Assembly (NCBI GenBank): GCA_046728115.1
Contig: JBKPDW010000046.1
Location: forward strand, 1-22,486
DNA from: CAVSWN01 sp046728115
Lineage (GTDB): Bacteria > Acidobacteriota > Vicinamibacteria > Vicinamibacterales > CAVVIG01
Direction of reading: 5' to 3'
Length of the DNA: 22,486 bases
Both the position numbers and the translations under genes were made by a program. Shown piece by piece: positions 13,186 through 20,549 of the stretch. The notes under the pieces are model-generated. The model was given only the letters and a program-made list of their open reading frames with translations. It did not search any database and was not told where the DNA came from. Numbering within the stretch: position 1 is the first letter of the stretch; the number at the start of each line of letters is the position of its first letter.

Positions 13186-15678
13186 ATGACGTGGATGTTT
13201 CCGTCGCTCGAGAGCATGCGCCAGGATCTGCGGTTTGCCGTGCGGACGCTGCGCCGATCGCCCGGCTTCATGATTATCGCGGTCCTGGCCCTCGCGATTG
13301 GCATCGGCGCCAACACCGCTATCTTCAGCCTCGTTGATGCGGTGCGGGCGCGGGCGCTGCCCTATCGCGATCCCGAACGGCTCGTGCAACTCTGGGGCAA
13401 CGTGCTGCGCGCACGTGTGGAACGTCGCGGCGCGTCGTACCCCGATTATGTGGACTGGCGCGCGCAGGCCACCAGTTTCGAAGACATGGCCGCGTTCACA
13501 AACATCACCGCTACGCTCTTTGCGGCGGATGAGCCCGAACGCATCACCGCTGAACTCGTCACGCCGGCGTACTTCTCGATCCTCGACATCGCTGCCGCTC
13601 GAGGCCGGACGATCCGCCCCGACGAAGATATTGTCGGCAATCCCGCCAACGTCGTCGTCTTGAGCGACGGACTGTGGAAACGCCGTTTCGGCTCCGATCC
13701 CGACGTGATCGACAAGGCGATCAAGGTCAACACCCGGACGGTGACCGTGATCGGCATCATGCCGGAAGGGTTCAAGGGACTGACCGACGCCGCTGAATTG
13801 TGGGCGCCGTTTTCGTTCATGGGCTCGGCGGCAGAAATGGCCGAGCGCGGCAGCCGGGGGTTCGTAGCGGTCGCTCGACTGAAACCGGGCGTCGGCCTGT
13901 CCGCTGCGCAGAGCGAGATGGACGCCATCTCGCATCGGCTCGAAATCGCCTATCCGCAAACGAACGAGAAGCGTGGTGTCGAGGTCAGTCCGCTCGATGT
14001 CGAAGTATTCGGGACTCTGCGGCCTGCACTGTTGACGCTGATGGCGGCGGTGGCGTTCGTGCTGCTGATCGCCTGCGCGAACGTGGCGAACCTGTTGATC
14101 ACCCGATCGGAAGGCCGTCGCCGTGAGATGGCGGTCCGCACGGCACTCGGCGCCGGTCGGGGACGCCTCCTGCGTCAGCTGATCACCGAGGGTTGTGTGC
14201 TCACGTTCATCGGCGCAGCGGCAGGCCTGCTGCTTGCGCGCGCGACGATCGCACTGCTGTTAGCGTCGGCGCCCGTGACGTTTCCGAGCTTCCTCGCGCC
14301 GGGCCTCGACATCCGCGTTGCGCTGTTCACGGTCGGCGTGTCCGTTGCCTGTGGACTCCTCGTGGGGCTCGCGCCGGGACTGCAGTCGCGAGCCGTCGAT
14401 TTGAGCAGCGCGCTCAAAGAGGCATCGCGCGGGAGCGACGGACGACGGTCACAGCGCGTACGCAGCTCGCTCGTCCTCGCCGAAGTCTCGCTGGCTGTCA
14501 TCCTGCTCATCGGAGCCGGGCTGATGATTCGATCCGTGCGCAACCTGATTTCGCTCAATCCCGGATTCAATCCCTCGTCGATGTTGACGTTGCGCGTAAG
14601 CATTCCGCGCGCGAATCTGCCGCCTCCGGCTGGCGGGACGCAGACCGGCACTCAGGCCCCAGCCTCCACACCGCCGCCGCTGGTCGTGCAAGGCCGAGCG
14701 TTGCTCCAGCGAGTTCGCAATGTGTCGGGCGTGAGGGCGGCGACGTTATCGACCGACCTGCCGCTTGACGGCAACGCCGGCGCGTCGTTCTATGCGGCCG
14801 AGGGTCAGCCTGCCGTGAATGCGCAGAACATGCCGCGCGCGTACATCCACCGCGTATCGCCGGACTTCTTCGAGACCCTCGGCATCCCGGTTACACACGG
14901 GCGCTCGTTTGCTGAACATGAAATCACGTCGACATCGCCGGCGGTGGTCGTCAGCGAGCAGGTCGTCAAGCGCTTCTGGCCGGGCCAGGATCCCATCGGA
15001 AAACGCATCAAGTTCGGCGCGCTGACGTCCAACAATCCCTGGCTGTCGATCGTCGGCGTCGTCGGCGAGGTGAAGTACCGCGGTCTGCCCGAGAATCCGA
15101 CGAAGGATCCCGACATCTACCTGCCGTTCGTCGATCGCAACACGCAGGTCGCCATCGCCGTTCGCACCGCCGTGGCGCCGGCCTCGATGACGGAGGCAGT
15201 GCGCGCCGCCATCCGCGCCGCCGACCCGTCCATCGTCGTGTACGGCGTGAGGACCATGGACGAACTCATGGGCAGCCAGACCGCGCAGTCGCGATTCCTC
15301 ATGTGGCTGATGGGCGTGTTCGCGGCGATCGCGCTGGCCCTCGCGGTCATCGGCATCTACGGAGTCATGTCCTATCTGGTGGCTCAGCGCACGCGTGAGA
15401 TCGGCATCCGGCTGGCGCTTGGCGCGGCGGGCAGCGACATTTTGAAGCTCGTCGTCGGCAACGGAGCACGCCTGATCGGCGCGGGCATTGTGATCGGGGC
15501 GGTCGCGGCGTACGCACTGCAGCGCCTGGTGTCCACGCTGCTGTTCGGGGTCACGGCCGTGGACGCGGCATCGGGCGTGGCGGTCGCGGTGCTTGCGCTC
15601 GTCGCGCTCACCGCGTGCTACGTGCCGGCGATGCGTGCCACGCGCGTCAATCCGCTCAAGGCGTTGCACTACGAATAG
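13186..15678 (+). CDS. Duplicated MacB/FtsX-type ABC permease (ADOP family)
   Basis: An 830-residue permease made of two MacB-like halves. TM1 (GFMIIAVLALAIGIGANTAI, about 27-46) leads into a MacB periplasmic core domain, then an FtsX domain from about 283 (AFVLLIACANVANLLITR). A second TM1 near 425 (LVLAEVSLAVILLIGAGLMI), a second periplasmic domain, and a final FtsX domain from about 705 (FAAIALALAVIGIYGVMSYL) follow. This is the acidobacterial duplicated orphan permease layout, encoded without its own ATPase. The function is presumed export or mechanotransmission; the substrate is unknown. Many family members have an extra 60-80 residue N-terminal segment that is absent here. An upstream M56 gene rather than the common PadR regulator precedes it. 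Start ATG at 13186; no obvious Shine-Dalgarno. Confidence 0.92.
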   Translation: MTWMFPSLESMRQDLRFAVRTLRRSPGFMIIAVLALAIGIGANTAIFSLVDAVRARALPYRDPERLVQLWGNVLRARVERRGASYPDYVDWRAQATSFEDMAAFTNITATLFAADEPERITAELVTPAYFSILDIAAARGRTIRPDEDIVGNPANVVVLSDGLWKRRFGSDPDVIDKAIKVNTRTVTVIGIMPEGFKGLTDAAELWAPFSFMGSAAEMAERGSRGFVAVARLKPGVGLSAAQSEMDAISHRLEIAYPQTNEKRGVEVSPLDVEVFGTLRPALLTLMAAVAFVLLIACANVANLLITRSEGRRREMAVRTALGAGRGRLLRQLITEGCVLTFIGAAAGLLLARATIALLLASAPVTFPSFLAPGLDIRVALFTVGVSVACGLLVGLAPGLQSRAVDLSSALKEASRGSDGRRSQRVRSSLVLAEVSLAVILLIGAGLMIRSVRNLISLNPGFNPSSMLTLRVSIPRANLPPPAGGTQTGTQAPASTPPPLVVQGRALLQRVRNVSGVRAATLSTDLPLDGNAGASFYAAEGQPAVNAQNMPRAYIHRVSPDFFETLGIPVTHGRSFAEHEITSTSPAVVVSEQVVKRFWPGQDPIGKRIKFGALTSNNPWLSIVGVVGEVKYRGLPENPTKDPDIYLPFVDRNTQVAIAVRTAVAPASMTEAVRAAIRAADPSIVVYGVRTMDELMGSQTAQSRFLMWLMGVFAAIALALAVIGIYGVMSYLVAQRTREIGIRLALGAAGSDILKLVVGNGARLIGAGIVIGAVAAYALQRLVSTLLFGVTAVDAASGVAVAVLALVALTACYVPAMRATRVNPLKALHYE

Positions 15679-15715
15679 CTTGGATTGGTCCGAGCGGCGC
15701 AGCGCGCGTCCGGCG

Positions 15716-15940
15716 CTAGCTCTCCTTCTTCTTCTTCACTACCCGCTTCCGCGCAGGCGCCTTGTTCGGCGCCGGCTCGTTGGTGGCCTGGAGCGTCACC
15801 AGCCGCGTGGAGAACGTTCGGCGTCCGTGCTCGTCGAAGTCGATCACCGTGTGGTGCTCGTTGACCTCGACGAGCGTCCCGGCTCCATACGTGGGCTGAA
15901 CCACGCGGTCGCCTTTTGACCAGCTCTTCATCGCTACCAT
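15716..15940 (-). CDS. Small Tudor/CarD-like basic protein
   Basis: A 74-residue protein. Residues 5-50 (SWSKGDRVVQPTYGAGTLVE, then HTVIDFDEHGRRTFSTRLVTL) form a small beta-barrel of the kind seen in the CarD RNA-polymerase interaction domain and in the C-terminal Tudor-like domain of UvrD/PcrA helicases. A lysine-rich tail (KKKK near the end) suggests nucleic acid binding. It is far shorter than full CarD (about 160 residues) and lacks its helical DNA-binding part. The first ATG (15940) overlaps the end of the RRM gene by 7 bp; a second ATG at 15931 is equally possible. Co-transcription with an RRM protein suggests a role around RNA or transcription; this is inference. Confidence 0.7.
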   Translation of the reverse strand: MVAMKSWSKGDRVVQPTYGAGTLVEVNEHHTVIDFDEHGRRTFSTRLVTLQATNEPAPNKAPARKRVVKKKKES

Positions 15941-16251
15941 CGTGGCTCGCGCCGTCCGCCGCCACCGCCACGATTGCCGTATCCGCCGCCGAATCCGCCT
16001 TCGGGCTTCGGCCGGGCTTCGTTGACCGTCAGCGGGCGGCCGCCCATCTGATACTGGTTGAATTCCGTCGCGGCTTTCTGCGCTTCCTCGTCGGTCGCCA
16101 TTTCGACGAACGCGAACCCACGCGCCCGACCCGTCGCCGCGTCGCGCATCACACGGACCGACTCGACGGTTCCGGCCTTGCTGAACAGTTCCTGCAGCTC
16201 TGCTTCACCAGTGGTGTACGGAAGGTTCCCTACGTATAGCCTACGACCCAT
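15934..16251 (-). CDS. Single-RRM RNA-binding protein with glycine-rich tail
   Basis: A 105-residue RNA-binding protein. One RNA recognition motif fills residues 3-80, with RNP2 LYVGNL (5-10) and RNP1 RGFAFVEM (44-51); their aromatic residues (Tyr6, Phe46, Phe48) stack on RNA bases. A Gly/Arg-rich tail (from about residue 85, GGFGGGYGNRGGGGGRR) resembles cyanobacterial cold-inducible Rbp proteins. The role is probably RNA chaperone or post-transcriptional control in the cytoplasm. A good ribosome site (AGGAGA) precedes the ATG. It is first in a two-gene unit with the small Tudor/CarD-like gene, which overlaps its 3' end. The 266 bp upstream, shared with the divergent NamZ gene, contains no other gene. 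Confidence 0.93.
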   Translation of the reverse strand: MGRRLYVGNLPYTTGEAELQELFSKAGTVESVRVMRDAATGRARGFAFVEMATDEEAQKAATEFNQYQMGGRPLTVNEARPKPEGGFGGGYGNRGGGGGRREPRW

Positions 16252-16256
16252 TACGT

Positions 16257-16262
16257 TCTCCT
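16257..16262 (-). promoter_or_regulatory. Ribosome binding site of RRM protein
   Basis: AGGAGA on the minus strand, 5 nt before the ATG at 16251; one of the strongest Shine-Dalgarno sequences in the window, consistent with high expression. Confidence 0.75.
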
Positions 16263-16504
16263 GATGCTACGCCCGCACGGCTGCCGCACGGGGGACCCAC
16301 GAAGGTGGCGGCACGTCGGCTCGGCAATCACGTTGAGGGAGCGAGTGGAGGCTCGATCGACTCTTTGCGCGGGCGAAGCAGGCGGGGCTTACCACCAAAG
16401 GCCGGTAGTCTACCAACGCGCATCATTCGAGGCAAGCGGCCGTAAGGGTCGGATCCGGGTTTTTCGCAGCCGACATCCAAAGAACTGAAATCGAGCGCGA
16501 CCCC

Positions 16505-16510
16505 TATAAT
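16505..16510 (+). promoter_or_regulatory. Consensus -10 box, likely leaderless start of the NamZ gene
   Basis: A perfect TATAAT whose last base lies 7 nt before the GTG at 16518. Transcription would begin at about 16517-16518, on or beside the start codon. No -35 consensus appears 16-18 bp upstream, no TG extension is present, and no Shine-Dalgarno precedes the GTG. No other in-frame start exists between the upstream stop at 16443 and the conserved N-terminus. Confidence 0.6.
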
Positions 16511-16517
16511 CGCGTCG

Positions 16518-17681
16518 GTGCCTGTCGTCCTTGGCTCGGAACGGCTGCTCGCCGCCACCGCCCTCGACAACTGCCGAGTTGGCGTCGTCTGCAACCCGGC
16601 ATCGGTCAACCGCGAGCTGCGCCACGTCGTGGACCTGCTTGCCGCGCATCCTAAGGCTGAGCTGGCTGCGATCTTCGGACCGCAGCACGGATTCCGGTCC
16701 GACGTGCAGGACAACATGATCGAAACCCGTCACACCCACGACGACGCACGTCGCGTCCCGATCCATTCGCTTTACAGCGAGATGCGGGAGCCAAGTGGCT
16801 CCATGCTCGACGGTCTCGACGCGCTCGTGATCGACCTGCAGGACGTCGGCGTTCGCATCTACACCTACATCTACACGATGGCCAACTGTCTCAAGGCCGC
16901 GCGCAAGCATGGCCTCAAGGTCTTCGTCTGCGATCGCCCCAATCCGATCGGTGGCATCACGGTCGAAGGGCCGATGCTGGTGGAAGGATTCGAATCGTTC
17001 GTTGGGATGTACCCCATCCCGATGCGTCACAGCTTGACGATCGGCGAGATTGCGCGCCTGTTCAACGAGCATTTCGGCATCGGCGCCACACTCGAAGTAA
17101 TCGCGATGGATGGCTGGCGACGCGACATGTACTGGGACGACACCGGCCTGACGTGGATCATGTCGTCGCCGAACATTCCCACCTTCGATACCACGCTGGT
17201 CTATCCAGGCGGCGTTCTCATCGAGGGCACCAACGTGTCCGAAGGCCGTGGCACGACGCGGCCGTTCGAGCTGATTGGCGCGCCGTGGGTCGGCGCCGAG
17301 CGTTTCGCCGAGGCGATGAACGATCGTCAGCTGCCCGGCGTGTACTTCCGGCCCGTGGTGTTCGAACCGACTTTTCAGAAACACGCCGGCACGTCGTGCG
17401 CAGGTTGCCAGCTCCACGTTCTCGATCGCCGGGTGTTCCGCCCCGTCGAAACCGGCGTGACGCTCATCGAGGCGTTTCGTGCGTGCCGGCCCGACCGGTT
17501 CCGCTGGAAGGAGCCGCCGTACGAATACGAGTACGAGAAGATGCCGATCGACTGCCTCGCAGGATCGCCGGCGCTGCGCGAAGGAATCGAAGCCGGCGTG
17601 GCCGCGCGCGATCTCGCGGCGTCATGGACGGAAGCGATCAGCGGATTCGCGAGAATCCGAGAGCCCTTTCTGATTTACTGA
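16518..17681 (+). CDS. namZ: NamZ-type exo-beta-N-acetylmuramidase (DUF1343, GH171)
   Basis: A 387-residue DUF1343 protein. The characterised member, NamZ (formerly YbbC) of Bacillus subtilis, removes terminal MurNAc from peptidoglycan fragments. Conserved blocks are complete and in order: VGVVCNPASVN (about 21-31), IFGPQHGFRSD (52-62), DLQDVGVRIYTYIYT (about 111-125), CDRPNPIGG, LTWIMSSPNIPTFDTTLVYP, and EGTNVSEGRGTTRPFE. Unlike NamZ and many relatives it has no signal peptide, so it may act in the cytoplasm on imported muropeptides, or the start is mis-sited; no alternative start is available upstream. No other cell-wall recycling gene is near. It converges with the LOG gene. The family call is firm; the cellular role here is inferred. 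Confidence 0.9.
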   Translation: MPVVLGSERLLAATALDNCRVGVVCNPASVNRELRHVVDLLAAHPKAELAAIFGPQHGFRSDVQDNMIETRHTHDDARRVPIHSLYSEMREPSGSMLDGLDALVIDLQDVGVRIYTYIYTMANCLKAARKHGLKVFVCDRPNPIGGITVEGPMLVEGFESFVGMYPIPMRHSLTIGEIARLFNEHFGIGATLEVIAMDGWRRDMYWDDTGLTWIMSSPNIPTFDTTLVYPGGVLIEGTNVSEGRGTTRPFELIGAPWVGAERFAEAMNDRQLPGVYFRPVVFEPTFQKHAGTSCAGCQLHVLDRRVFRPVETGVTLIEAFRACRPDRFRWKEPPYEYEYEKMPIDCLAGSPALREGIEAGVAARDLAASWTEAISGFARIREPFLIY

Positions 17682-17688
17682 GAACGCG

Positions 17689-17709
17689 CTCGTCGGCGCG
17701 CCGCACGAG
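17689..17709. repeat. Hairpin-forming inverted repeat between convergent genes
   Basis: CTCGT, then the self-complementary CGGCGCGCCG, then a single C and ACGAG. It can fold into a GC-rich stem with one bulge between the NamZ and LOG stop codons. No T-run follows on either strand, so it is not a typical intrinsic terminator. Confidence 0.35.
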
Positions 17710-17760
17710 TCTGCTCGGTCTGATTCATGCTTTCGCGTTTTCGTGGCCAGACACCCGTTA

Positions 17761-18627
17761 TCACCCTCGGGTCTTGGCGATCCCTGGCGCCGCGGCCTCC
17801 TGCGGGGTGGCGGGCTCGAGATGGTACCTGACCAGGTGCGCTCGCAGCCGTTCGAACGCATCGGTCGGCGTGTTCGCATACTCGAGCAACTCGAGGTCAT
17901 TCTCCGCGATCGCGCCCCAGTCGGCCATGACCTTCAGGTTGAGCACCTGAGACCAGTAGTCTTCCTGGCCGTACAGGATGACTTGAATTTTCTTCGACAG
18001 CTTGTCGGTCTGGACGAGCGTGAGGAACTCGAACAGCTCGTCGCACGTCCCGAAACCGCCAGGAAAGACGATGAGCGCCTTTGCGAGATACGCAAACCAG
18101 AACTTGCGCATGAAGAAGTAGTGAAACTCGAATTGCAGCTCCCTCGTGACGTAGGGGTTGGTGCCTTGCTCGAATGGAAGCCGGATGTTGAGTCCGATGG
18201 TCTTTCCGCCGGCCTCGCGCGCCCCGCGGTTGGCGGCCTCCATGATGCCCGGACCGCCTCCTGATGTCACGACGAAGCGATGATGGTCGAACTTGAGCGA
18301 TATGCTCCAGGTTGTCAGCAGACGCGCCAGCTCGCGCGCGTCCTCGTAGTAGCGCGCCCACTCGACGGCCTTCCGCGACTTCGTCAGCTCCGCTTCGAAC
18401 GTAGAGTCGGCGTTATGCTCGCCTCGCGCGCGCAGCGTGCGAAGCGCCAGCTCGGCCCGCTCCCGACTGTCCACACGCGCCGAACCGAAGAAGACGACGG
18501 TATCCTGGATCTGGTGCTCTCTGAAACGCTGGAGCGGTTCCAGGTACTCCGACAGAATCCTAATTGGTCGTGCTTCGTTGCTATCGAGAAAATCCGCGTT
18601 CAAATACGCGAGCGGCTGCTGCGACAT
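17761..18627 (-). CDS. LOG-family (TIGR00730) Rossmann-fold protein
   Basis: A 288-residue cytosolic protein of the LONELY GUY/putative lysine decarboxylase family. The nucleotide-binding motif is GGGPGIMEA (123-131), and the family signature PGGFGTCDE is at 189-197. LOG proteins hydrolyse nucleoside 5'-monophosphates such as cytokinin nucleotides or AMP to free base and ribose phosphate. This longer form has about 100 extra N-terminal residues with a helical insert (for example SRERAELALRTLRARGEH, from residue 54), as in other long bacterial members. The open frame runs far upstream, antisense to the amidohydrolase gene, but the ATG at 18627 begins the natural N-terminus. No Shine-Dalgarno; TACATT ends 7 nt before it. 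Base substrate not proven. Confidence 0.88.
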   Translation of the reverse strand: MSQQPLAYLNADFLDSNEARPIRILSEYLEPLQRFREHQIQDTVVFFGSARVDSRERAELALRTLRARGEHNADSTFEAELTKSRKAVEWARYYEDARELARLLTTWSISLKFDHHRFVVTSGGGPGIMEAANRGAREAGGKTIGLNIRLPFEQGTNPYVTRELQFEFHYFFMRKFWFAYLAKALIVFPGGFGTCDELFEFLTLVQTDKLSKKIQVILYGQEDYWSQVLNLKVMADWGAIAENDLELLEYANTPTDAFERLRAHLVRYHLEPATPQEAAAPGIAKTRG

Positions 18628-18634
18628 ACCGGCC

Positions 18635-18640
18635 AATGTA
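18635..18640 (-). promoter_or_regulatory. Candidate -10 hexamer, possibly leaderless start of LOG gene
   Basis: Minus-strand TACATT (four of six to TATAAT) ends 7 nt before the ATG at 18627, with no Shine-Dalgarno in between. No clear -35. One of four matching arrangements in the window. Confidence 0.35.
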
Positions 18641-18690
18641 CCACCGATGCTAAGATCTCGATCTGACGCAGGCTGCACGCTCCTTCCCGT

Positions 18691-18833
18691 AAAGACACTG
18701 CACTTGCTTCGGCGTGAAGAGCACTGCAGCGTGCTCGGCGTGAAGAGCACTGCAGGGTGCTTGGCGTGAACAGACCCAGGGTGCTGGATGTGAAAAGTCG
18801 TGTAGGGTGCTTGCGCGTGACGAGCAGCGTACT
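18691..18833. repeat. Degenerate 26-bp tandem repeat in a divergent promoter region
   Basis: About five and a half units: a partial at 18691-18709, then 18710-18735, 18736-18761, 18762-18785 (24 bp), 18786-18811 and a decayed 18812-18833. The first two full units differ by only one base. Unit core: GGCGTGAAGAGCACTGCAGG followed by GTGCT. Each well-preserved unit holds a near-palindrome centred on CTGCAG (AGCAC...GTGCT). Units decay towards the amidohydrolase gene. The array fills most of the 240 bp between the divergent LOG and amidohydrolase genes and codes for nothing recognisable. No unique spacers, so it is not CRISPR. Confidence 0.85.
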
Positions 18834-18853
18834 CGGTGCGAGCGGCGCCCCAG

Positions 18854-18858
18854 AGAGG
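18854..18858 (+). promoter_or_regulatory. Ribosome binding site of amidohydrolase
   Basis: AGAGG, 9 nt before the ATG at 18868. It selects this ATG over an in-frame ATG at 18757 that lies inside the tandem repeat. Confidence 0.65.
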
Positions 18859-18867
18859 AACCGCCGC

Positions 18868-20451
18868 ATGTTCGTGACGATCGATCGCCGCGCGCTCGTA
18901 ACCGGCTGCGCCCTGACCGTGCTGGTGACGTTTGGAACCGCCGCCGAGCAGTCGGCCACGCCCCGCGCGCACGCGAAAGCCGCGAAACGTCTGGTCATTG
19001 ACAACGCAATGGTGATCTACGGCAACGCGAAGCCGCCGTACGGCCCGATGGACATCGTTGTGCAGGACGGGTTGATCACGGACATCCTCCCGTCGGCCGC
19101 GACAGCGGCCCTGGCTGCGCGCTCCTCCGCCGAGGCGATCATCGACGCTTCGGGCAAATATGTCATGCCCGGCATCGTCAACGCCCACATGCACTGGCAC
19201 GAAGAACGCCAGGCCGGCGTCGCGCAGCCGATTCAGTACGAACGCAACCTCTATCTCGCCGCCGGCGTCACGACCGCGCGAGAGGTCGGCGGCGATTTCG
19301 ACAAGTCCAAGCGCTGGCAGGCTGAAAGCAACGCACACACGATCGTCGCACCCCGTATCCTCGTCTATCCGTTCGTGAGCAAAGGCAGGAGCGGCAAACC
19401 TGCCGAAATTCGCGCGTGGATCCGCGACATCAAGCGGCGGGGCGCCGACGGCCTGAAGATCATCGGCATGGATCGCGATCAGCTCGAAGCCATCATGGAC
19501 GAAGCGCACAAGCTTGGCCTGCCCACGGCCACGCACATCGCAGTCGAGGAAACGACCGCCGCCGATTACATCGAGCTGGGCGTCACCTCGATCGAGCATT
19601 TCTACGGTGTGGCCGACGCGGCGCTGAACGGCATCCAGAACTTTCCGCCGGAGATGAACTATTCGAACGAGATTCATCGCTTCGGCCGCGCGGGCGAGCT
19701 GTACGCTCAAACGGACCCGGATAAGCTGCACAAGGTCATCGACGCGATGGTGGAGCGTCACGTCGCCTGGGATCCCACCTTTTCGATCTACGAAGCGAGT
19801 CGCGACCTCATGCGCGCCCAGAACCAGCCGTGGTTCCGCGATTACCTGCATCCGTCGCTCGAGGAGTACTTCAAGGGCTCGCTCGACAACCACGGTTCCT
19901 ATTTCATCGGCTGGACCGGCACGCAGGAGGCGCGATGGCACCAGCAGTACCGAATCTGGATGGACGCGGTGCGTGAGTTCGCCCGCAAAGGCGGATTGGT
20001 CACCACCGGCGACGATGCGGGGTACATCTATTCGATGTACGGCTTCGGCATTTCACGCGAGCTCGAACTGCACGAGGAAGCCGGCTTTTCTCCGCTCGAA
20101 GTGATCGAGCACGCCACCTGGAACGGCGCCAGGCTCATCGGGATGGAGGACCGGCTTGGCAAAGTCCGCGAAGGCTTCATCGCGGATCTCCTCGTCGTCA
20201 ACGGCAATCCGCTCGAGAATTTGAAGCTGCTCAACCCGTACGGCACCGACGTGATGCTGCTGAACGATGCCGTCACGCCGAACAACGCGCCGATCGGACC
20301 GAACGACAAGGTGCAGAATGCACACGGCGGCGGCATCGAATGGACCATCAAGGACGGGATTCCCTATCACGTGCCGACGCTGATGAACGAAGTGAAAGAG
20401 ATGGTGTCGCGCGCCCGGGCCGAGCGCGTGCGAACGACGGCTGGAGAGTGA
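18868..20451 (+). CDS. Exported metal-dependent amidohydrolase (imidazolonepropionase/prolidase-like)
   Basis: A 527-residue amidohydrolase-superfamily enzyme. Residues 1-30 are a signal peptide (positive Arg7-Arg8, hydrophobic ALVTGCALTVLVTFGTA), so it acts outside the cytoplasm. The TIM-barrel metal ligands are visible: His107-x-His109 in PGIVNAHMHWH, a likely carbamylated Lys197 in ADGLKIIGM, His223 in ATHIAVE, His244 in SIEHFYG, and Asp382 in TTGDDAG. A C-terminal beta strand region resumes the composite domain (IADLLVVNGNPLENL). Known relatives hydrolyse dipeptides, imidazolonepropionate or other cyclic amides; the substrate here is unknown. Start set by the ribosome site at 18854. The TPR gene follows 98 bp later after a TTCAGA-rich repeat, so co-transcription is uncertain. 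Confidence 0.88.
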   Translation: MFVTIDRRALVTGCALTVLVTFGTAAEQSATPRAHAKAAKRLVIDNAMVIYGNAKPPYGPMDIVVQDGLITDILPSAATAALAARSSAEAIIDASGKYVMPGIVNAHMHWHEERQAGVAQPIQYERNLYLAAGVTTAREVGGDFDKSKRWQAESNAHTIVAPRILVYPFVSKGRSGKPAEIRAWIRDIKRRGADGLKIIGMDRDQLEAIMDEAHKLGLPTATHIAVEETTAADYIELGVTSIEHFYGVADAALNGIQNFPPEMNYSNEIHRFGRAGELYAQTDPDKLHKVIDAMVERHVAWDPTFSIYEASRDLMRAQNQPWFRDYLHPSLEEYFKGSLDNHGSYFIGWTGTQEARWHQQYRIWMDAVREFARKGGLVTTGDDAGYIYSMYGFGISRELELHEEAGFSPLEVIEHATWNGARLIGMEDRLGKVREGFIADLLVVNGNPLENLKLLNPYGTDVMLLNDAVTPNNAPIGPNDKVQNAHGGGIEWTIKDGIPYHVPTLMNEVKEMVSRARAERVRTTAGE

Positions 20452-20466
20452 AGCGCACAAAGGCAG

Positions 20467-20505
20467 TTCAGATTTCAGAGTTCAGATTGAATTTCAGATT
20501 GAAGA
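20467..20505. repeat. TTCAGA-rich intergenic repeat, copy 1
   Basis: Five close variants of TTCAGA/TTGAAG in 39 AT-rich bases between the amidohydrolase and TPR genes. It includes TTCAGATTTCAGAGTTCAGA (20467-20486), which recurs identically at 22319-22338. Composition is strikingly AT-rich against the surrounding DNA. Confidence 0.8.
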
Positions 20506-20539
20506 CTTGACGAGGTGAGCTCACAAGTCGCTCGCGAGT

Positions 20540-20544
20540 GGAGG
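20540..20544 (+). promoter_or_regulatory. Ribosome binding site of TPR protein
   Basis: GGAGG, 5 nt before the ATG at 20550. It argues against the in-frame GTG at 20538, which overlaps this site. Confidence 0.75.
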
Positions 20545-20549
20545 CGCCG

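Noticed and set aside
15679..15715. Intrinsic terminator between the ADOP and Tudor/CarD-like genes
   Set aside because: GC-rich with short possible stems, but no clear hairpin and no T-run on either strand.
16404..16414. GGTAGTCTACC palindrome as an operator
   Set aside because: Eleven bases, single occurrence, over 90 bp from the nearest start codon; too little to call a site.
18691..18833. CRISPR array
   Set aside because: Units adjoin without unique spacers, are only about 26 bp, and no cas genes are near.
18628..19941. Minus-strand frame open for 438 codons upstream of the LOG gene
   Set aside because: It is antisense to the amidohydrolase gene, whose catalytic motifs and ribosome site are clear. 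The LOG protein begins naturally at 18627.
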